From Acidobacteriota bacterium (GTDB lineage: Bacteria; Acidobacteriota; UBA890): a DNA stretch of 16,648 nucleotides. Where the stretch lies: the NCBI GenBank assembly GCA_022563115.1, contig JADFNY010000024.1, forward strand, positions 1-16,648, read 5' to 3'. How positions within the stretch are numbered: position 1 is the first letter of the stretch; the number at the start of each line of letters is the position of its first letter. This document shows positions 12,448 through 16,648 of this stretch, piece after piece. A program made the translations under genes and the position numbers. Below the pieces are notes generated by a model, which was given only the letters and a program-made list of their open reading frames with translations, was not told where the DNA came from and did not search any database.

Positions 12448-14649
12448 CTACCACATGTTGCGCAACCGGGCGGCGACATCGACCCGAACACCGCTGCTGC
12501 CGTCGGCATCGTCGAGCTCGGCGCCGCGCCCGTGGGTGACGATCTCGAAGCGATCGGCGATCGATCCGGGGAGGAAGCGTGACAGCGGCGCGTACACGTG
12601 GCGGTCGCCGGCGCGGTGCTGGCGGTGGGTGTAGAAGCGCAACGGGTGGATCAAGTGGAGCTCGTCCTTGGCCCGCGTCATCGCTACGTACAGCAGTCGG
12701 CGCTCCTCTTCGATCTCGTCCGCCGATCCGGTGGCCATGTCGGAGGGGATGCAGCCGTCGACCAGGTTGAGGACGTAGACGTTGTCGAACTCCTGACCCT
12801 TGGCCGAGTGGATGGTCGAGAGGATCAGGAAGTCTTCGTCGAGGTGGGGGACGCCGGCGAGATCGCCGCTCGCCGACGGCGGATCGATCGTCACCTCTGA
12901 GAGGAACCGCCCGCGGCTCGGGTACTGGGAGGCGATCAGCTCGATCTGTTCGAGGTCCCTCACCCGCACCATCGGCGCGTCGTACAAGCGCTCGAGGTGG
13001 GGCTCGTACCAGCGCCTCGCCTCGCCGACCTGCCCCGGCCAGTCGCAGTCCTCGTCGAGCAGGCTGCGCATCAGCTCGACGAACGCCGGCCAGTCGTGGC
13101 GCGCCGCCGCTGGGGGCTCGATGCCCTGGAGTGAGAAGCGCCCGCCTGCCGCGCCGTCGGTGGCGTCGTCGAGAATCCGCTGCGCCGCCGCCGGTCCGAT
13201 CCCGGGGAACAACTGCAGGGTGCGAAACGCGGCCACCCCGTCGCGCGGATTCTCGGCCCATCGCAGCACGCACATCAGGTCCTTGACGTGCGCCGCCTCG
13301 AGAAAACGCAACCCGCCGTACATGACGAATGGGATGTTGTGGCGCGACAGCTCGATTTGCAGCAGGTCGCTGTGGTGCGTGGTCCGGAACAGCACCGCTT
13401 GATCCTGAAGCGCCAGGCCGGCCTCCCTCGCCGCCAACACCTGCTCGACGACGTATTCGGCCTGGTCACTTTCATCTTCTACGGCCACCACTCTCGGTTT
13501 CTGTCGCGACGCCCGTTTGGAAAAGAGGTCCTTGGAGAACCGTTCGGCCGCGAAACCGATCACCGCGTTGGCGGCGTCCAGAATCGGCTGCGTCGACCGG
13601 TAGTTCTGCTCGAGGGTGATCACCGCGGCGGCGGGCTCGAAGTGCTCGGGGAAATCCAGGATGTTGCGCACCGTCGCGGCGCGGAAGGCGTAGATCGCCT
13701 GCGCATCGTCGCCGACGATGGTGAGCCCTTTGCCGTCGGGGCAGAGCGCCAGCAGGATCGAAGCCTGCAGCGCGTTGGTGTCCTGATACTCGTCGACCAG
13801 CACGTTGTCGAAGCGCTCCGCCACCTTGCAGGCCAGCGCCGGTTCCTGCATCAGGTGGAACCAGTACAGCAGCAGGTCGTCGTAATCGAGCACCGAGCGG
13901 GTTTGCTTGGCTTCGACGTAGCCGCGGAACAGCTCGCGCAGCTCCTCCTCCCACTCGCCGCACCATGGGAAGGCGTCGTCGAGGCATTTCTTCAGGGGGT
14001 CGGAGGAGTTGACGCAGCGGGAGTAGATCGCCAGGCACGTTCCCTTGCGCGGAAAGCGCTTCTTCCGCCGCGACAAACCTGCCTGGTGCCGGACGACATC
14101 GAGCAGGTCTTCGGCGTCGGAGCGATCGAGCACGGTGAACGACGGGTCGAGGCCCAAAGCCGGGGCGTACAGGCGCAGCAGGCGGTTGGCGACGGCGTGA
14201 AACGTCCCCGCCCAACGCAGCGAGCCGCTGCCGATCCGTCCGCGGCCCGGCGCCGAGCGGGCGGCAAGCGCCACGATGCGCTCGGCCCGGCGCGTCATCT
14301 CTCGCGCCGCGCGCCGCGTGAAGGTGAGCAACAGAATACGGCCCGGGTCGTAGCCCCGCAGGACGCACTCGGCGACGCGGTGCGCCAGCGTCATCGTCTT
14401 GCCGGTCCCGGCACCGGCGATGATCAGCAGCGGCGGCGAGGCACACGGCTCGCCGGCGGCGTTGCGGCGCCCGCCGGCGCGCTCCGGGAGGCCGTACAGC
14501 ACCGCGCGTCGCTGCGCCCGGTTGAGCTTCTCGAGGTGTGGTGAATCGCCGCTGAGCGCGGTGGCAGAGGGAGCGATGGAAATCGTCCGTGGGCGGGCGG
14601 CGCCCGCGCCTGCGTTGCCGCGCGGCGTGGGGGTGGGCTGCGTGCTCAT
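12448..14649 (-). CDS. UvrD/PcrA-like superfamily 1 DNA helicase
   Basis: 733 residues, the usual size for UvrD/PcrA/Rep. These enzymes unwind DNA 3' to 5' using ATP in repair and replication restart. All SF1A motifs are visible: Walker A AGAGTGKT (78-85), LLTFTRRAAREM (Ia), VDEYQDTN (285-292, motif II), GDDAQAIYAFRAA (313-325, motif III), LEQNYRS (346-352, motif IV), STIHSAKGQEF (611-621, motif V) and EERRLLYVAMTRAKD (about 647-662, motif VI). A Gly/Arg/Pro-rich insertion of about 20 residues (58-73) sits between the Q-motif region and Walker A, and the first 35 residues are low complexity. No nuclease domain is attached. The AxxIYAFRAATVRNILDF version of motif III places it outside the strict UvrD branch, so I give no symbol. 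The start (ATG 14649) has a poor ribosome site. Phased repeats lie upstream. Confidence 0.93.
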   Translation of the reverse strand: MSTQPTPTPRGNAGAGAARPRTISIAPSATALSGDSPHLEKLNRAQRRAVLYGLPERAGGRRNAAGEPCASPPLLIIAGAGTGKTMTLAHRVAECVLRGYDPGRILLLTFTRRAAREMTRRAERIVALAARSAPGRGRIGSGSLRWAGTFHAVANRLLRLYAPALGLDPSFTVLDRSDAEDLLDVVRHQAGLSRRKKRFPRKGTCLAIYSRCVNSSDPLKKCLDDAFPWCGEWEEELRELFRGYVEAKQTRSVLDYDDLLLYWFHLMQEPALACKVAERFDNVLVDEYQDTNALQASILLALCPDGKGLTIVGDDAQAIYAFRAATVRNILDFPEHFEPAAAVITLEQNYRSTQPILDAANAVIGFAAERFSKDLFSKRASRQKPRVVAVEDESDQAEYVVEQVLAAREAGLALQDQAVLFRTTHHSDLLQIELSRHNIPFVMYGGLRFLEAAHVKDLMCVLRWAENPRDGVAAFRTLQLFPGIGPAAAQRILDDATDGAAGGRFSLQGIEPPAAARHDWPAFVELMRSLLDEDCDWPGQVGEARRWYEPHLERLYDAPMVRVRDLEQIELIASQYPSRGRFLSEVTIDPPSASGDLAGVPHLDEDFLILSTIHSAKGQEFDNVYVLNLVDGCIPSDMATGSADEIEEERRLLYVAMTRAKDELHLIHPLRFYTHRQHRAGDRHVYAPLSRFLPGSIADRFEIVTHGRGAELDDADGSSGVRVDVAARLRNMW

Positions 14650-14759
14650 CGGGTCGCGGATCCAGGTTCTCCCTGAACGGCCCGGCTGCGCTCGCCCCCA
14701 CGAGAGGGTCGCATCTTACTATGGCGAAGCAGGGATCGGGCAGTCTCCAGTGATTGCGG

Positions 14760-14805
14760 GAAAGCACCGCGGAAGCACAAGGGAAGCACGACCGAGGGCG
14801 AGCAC
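14760..14805. repeat. 11-bp-phased GGAAGCAC repeats upstream of the helicase
   Basis: GAAAGCAC (14760-14767), GGAAGCAC (14771-14778) and GGAAGCAC (14782-14789) recur at exactly 11 bp, with a looser GAGCAC at 14800-14805. On the helicase's strand they read GTGCTTCC in direct repeat, 110-160 bp upstream of its start. Phased direct repeats can be operators or bending sites. No match to a known operator is claimed. Confidence 0.5.
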
Positions 14806-14811
14806 GCGGCG

Positions 14812-16554
14812 TCAGGTCGCCAGCGCCGCCTCGAAGTCCTTGACCAACAGCTTGGCGAGCCGCTGATCACCGAGCTGCGCCGCCAGGGTGTGCTCCTTGC
14901 CGGCGCGGGTCTTCAGGATGATCTGGTAGTAGAGCCGGTTGCCCGCCTGCATGCCGCCCTTGGTCTTGATGCTGACGACGTCGACGGCGCGGAAGGTCAC
15001 TGTCTTGCCCGAGGGGACCATGCGTTTGGTGAACGTCAGGTTGCCGCCGCTTATCTCGACGCGCGTTTCCTTGAGCCACAGGACGAAGATGAAGAAGACG
15101 AACGGCAGGGCGACCAAACCGAACATGCTCGGAAAGAAGATCGGCGCGCCGAAGTCGATCATCCCCCAGATGATCGCGAACCAGATGATCATGAAGAGCG
15201 TCAGCCCGATGGCGACGCCCTTGGCACGCGCCCGGGTGAACACGTAGACGACGCCGCCGCTCGGCGTCGGCCGGCGGACGATCCCGGCATCGCGCAGCCG
15301 TTCGACCGGGTCGCGGCGCGACCCCGCGGCGGCCTCGTGGATCTCGGCCTCGAGATCCGGATCGCTTTCGGGCGTCCGGAACACGGGAACGGTGAAATGG
15401 GTCGAGTAGTCGACCCCCGGCAGTTCGGCCGCGACCTCGAGACGCCACTCGACCGGGTCGTCGGCCTCGGTGTCGGTGGCCGGTCCGGCGTCGTAGGGAA
15501 TCACGAAGCGCACCGGGACGCTGGCGCCGTGCGGGCCGGTCAGCAGCGTGTTTGCCGGGATGTCGAAGGAGTCCTGCCACAGCACCTTTTCGCTGGTGCT
15601 GCGGCTGTCTCCGGAGCCGGTGGTTACTTTGCGGATGCAGCTGAGCGTCAGGGCGAAGCCGTCGTCCGGTCGGTGCCGGATGTTGGTGTGGATACGCCCC
15701 TCCAGGCAGCCGCCGAGAACCCCCGGGTTCGAGAAGATTTCGAATTCCGAGTTGCCGAACTTGCGCCACTGCAGCACGGTGTACACGGCCCACCCGGCGA
15801 GCCCCATGCCGATGACCGGAAACAACAAGGCGATGAACGCCAGTTTGTTACCGCCGGCGACCTCGTCGGGGACGAAGAACAGCGCCGGCGCGGAGATCAG
15901 GTTCCACAGCGTGGCGAAGACCAGCGCCCCGATCATCTTGCCCTTCGAGCCCGCCCGGATGTGGCCGTCGACCCAGTCCTTCTCCCACAACCACGGATGC
16001 TCGGGCCGCGCCGCCTTGAGCTCCTCGGCTTCCTTCACCAGGCGGCCGCCGTACACCGCCGCGAACATCAACCCGTAGCCGACCCCGCCGAAGACCAGCG
16101 CGAAGATGATCTCGAAGGCGAATATGCCCCAGCGCATCTCGCGGTAGAGCATCGCCTCGGAAGGATCGGCGGGGTTCACGAAGCACCGGAAGCGCTCCCC
16201 GGCGTCGAGGTAGCGGCGCAGCTCGGCGTACTTGTCCTGGTGGAACGATCCGATGTTGTCGGCGCCGAAGCTCGAGCTGACGGTGTCGGAGGTGTAGGTC
16301 CGGCCCAGATAGTTGTACTCGTAGAGCGCCTCGACACGGTACGTCGTGCTGTCGCCGCCGGTGTTGACATCCAGGTTGACGCTCAACAGGGTCGCCGGCA
16401 CCTGGTCCCACGATTGCGCCCGCACCCAGGTGGTCAGCGTCGATCCGGCCAGGTAGCCGGCAAACGTTCCGACGCCCGCGAAGGGCAGGGCGAAGACGAT
16501 CAAAAAGATGATCGCCGCGCGGCCCGTCTTCTTTGCCTTCATGGAAGCAGCCAC
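14812..16554 (-). CDS. multi-domain membrane protein: DUF3592-like, arrestin-like middle, PH-like tail
   Basis: 580 residues from the GTG at 16554, which has GGGAGG (16563-16568) 8 bases upstream; the ATG at 16542 would sit 20 bases from it. A first membrane span (14-37) is followed by a soluble beta module (45-135) with VPATLLSVNLDV, LYEYNYLGRTYTSD and CFVNPADPSEAML. This pattern is typical of DUF3592. Spans follow at about 143-168, 207-228 and 236-260. Residues 270-392 form a beta-rich domain with LEGRIHTNIRH, PVRFVIPYDAGP and VEWRLEVAAELPGVDYS, reminiscent of an arrestin-like sandwich. Two more spans (446-466, 473-494) precede a tail (497-580) that looks like a bacterial PH domain. Role unknown, perhaps envelope sensing or scaffolding. 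No enzymatic motif is visible. Domain names beyond DUF3592 are from pattern resemblance. Confidence 0.78.
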   Translation of the reverse strand: MAASMKAKKTGRAAIIFLIVFALPFAGVGTFAGYLAGSTLTTWVRAQSWDQVPATLLSVNLDVNTGGDSTTYRVEALYEYNYLGRTYTSDTVSSSFGADNIGSFHQDKYAELRRYLDAGERFRCFVNPADPSEAMLYREMRWGIFAFEIIFALVFGGVGYGLMFAAVYGGRLVKEAEELKAARPEHPWLWEKDWVDGHIRAGSKGKMIGALVFATLWNLISAPALFFVPDEVAGGNKLAFIALLFPVIGMGLAGWAVYTVLQWRKFGNSEFEIFSNPGVLGGCLEGRIHTNIRHRPDDGFALTLSCIRKVTTGSGDSRSTSEKVLWQDSFDIPANTLLTGPHGASVPVRFVIPYDAGPATDTEADDPVEWRLEVAAELPGVDYSTHFTVPVFRTPESDPDLEAEIHEAAAGSRRDPVERLRDAGIVRRPTPSGGVVYVFTRARAKGVAIGLTLFMIIWFAIIWGMIDFGAPIFFPSMFGLVALPFVFFIFVLWLKETRVEISGGNLTFTKRMVPSGKTVTFRAVDVVSIKTKGGMQAGNRLYYQIILKTRAGKEHTLAAQLGDQRLAKLLVKDFEAALAT

Positions 16555-16648
16555 GCTGCGAGCCTCCCTGACAGCCGGCGCCTACCTGTCCAGAGATGCC
16601 CGGCGGTTCGTTGATTCGTTTGTTACTTTCATTGTGCCGATACCGACC

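Noticed and set aside
13288..14767. Large frames on both strands overlapping the helicase
   Set aside because: The helicase has every SF1 motif in order; the other frames are antisense or out-of-frame shadows without motifs.
14890..16614. 574-codon plus-strand open frame opposite the DUF3592-type gene
   Set aside because: Composition is dominated by Arg, Asp, Glu, Gly and Val typical of antisense to a high-GC gene, with no domain or ribosome site. The minus-strand gene has spans, modules and a good start.

Overview
The window is high-GC bacterial chromosome, estimated by eye at about 65% G+C. Exported proteins carry Gram-negative-style signal peptides and one has a clear lipobox. The gene set (thyA, folA, a UvrD-family helicase, CoA-type Nudix hydrolase, glycosyltransferases, an exported M28 peptidase with an amidohydrolase) and a fossil of a eukaryote-like Ser/Thr kinase with PD40 repeats suggest an environmental Gram-negative such as Acidobacteriota or a gammaproteobacterium. 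No rRNA, tRNA, CRISPR array, transposase or phage gene is visible, so the lineage cannot be fixed from this window.

Layout. 1-288: 3' end of a Nudix CoA pyrophosphatase gene (+). 359-1482: folA followed by a coupled exported protein of unknown function (-). 1483-2895: a block lying between folA and thyA that holds hairpins, helically phased short repeats, a decayed kinase/PD40 gene and an opposite-strand SGNH hydrolase gene. 2896-3690: thyA (-), preceded by a large GT-C-like membrane glycosyltransferase gene (-, to 5754). 5871-7007: a divergent GT2 glycosyltransferase (+) whose 3' end is duplicated in tandem, then a terminator. 7233-8069: a lipoprotein of the periplasmic methyltransferase-like family (+), with a strong terminator. 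8155-8925: a NagB-like sugar-phosphate deaminase (+) with altered active-site positions. 9223-12002: an exported M28 peptidase and an exported amidohydrolase in a coupled pair (+). 12166-12442: one or two very small genes (+). 12448-14649: UvrD/PcrA-like helicase (-). 14812-16554: a DUF3592-type membrane protein with an arrestin-like middle and a PH-like tail (-).

How the genes fit together. thyA and folA form the dTMP-synthesis/folate-recycling pair, often one operon, here split by about 1.4 kb. The two divergent membrane glycosyltransferases (GT-C and GT2) probably act in cell-envelope glycan or glycolipid assembly, and the SGNH protein resembles acyl-modifying enzymes of the same kind of pathway. 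The M28 peptidase and amidohydrolase are translationally coupled and both exported, which suggests extracytoplasmic peptide or dipeptide breakdown.

No complete new defence or mobile system is evident. The most notable points are the kinase fossil and split thyA/folA locus, non-canonical active sites in three enzymes (SGNH, methyltransferase-like lipoprotein, NagB-like), 11-12 bp phased repeats in two intergenic regions, a tandemly duplicated gene end that keeps its stop codon, and a small overlapping ORF pair.
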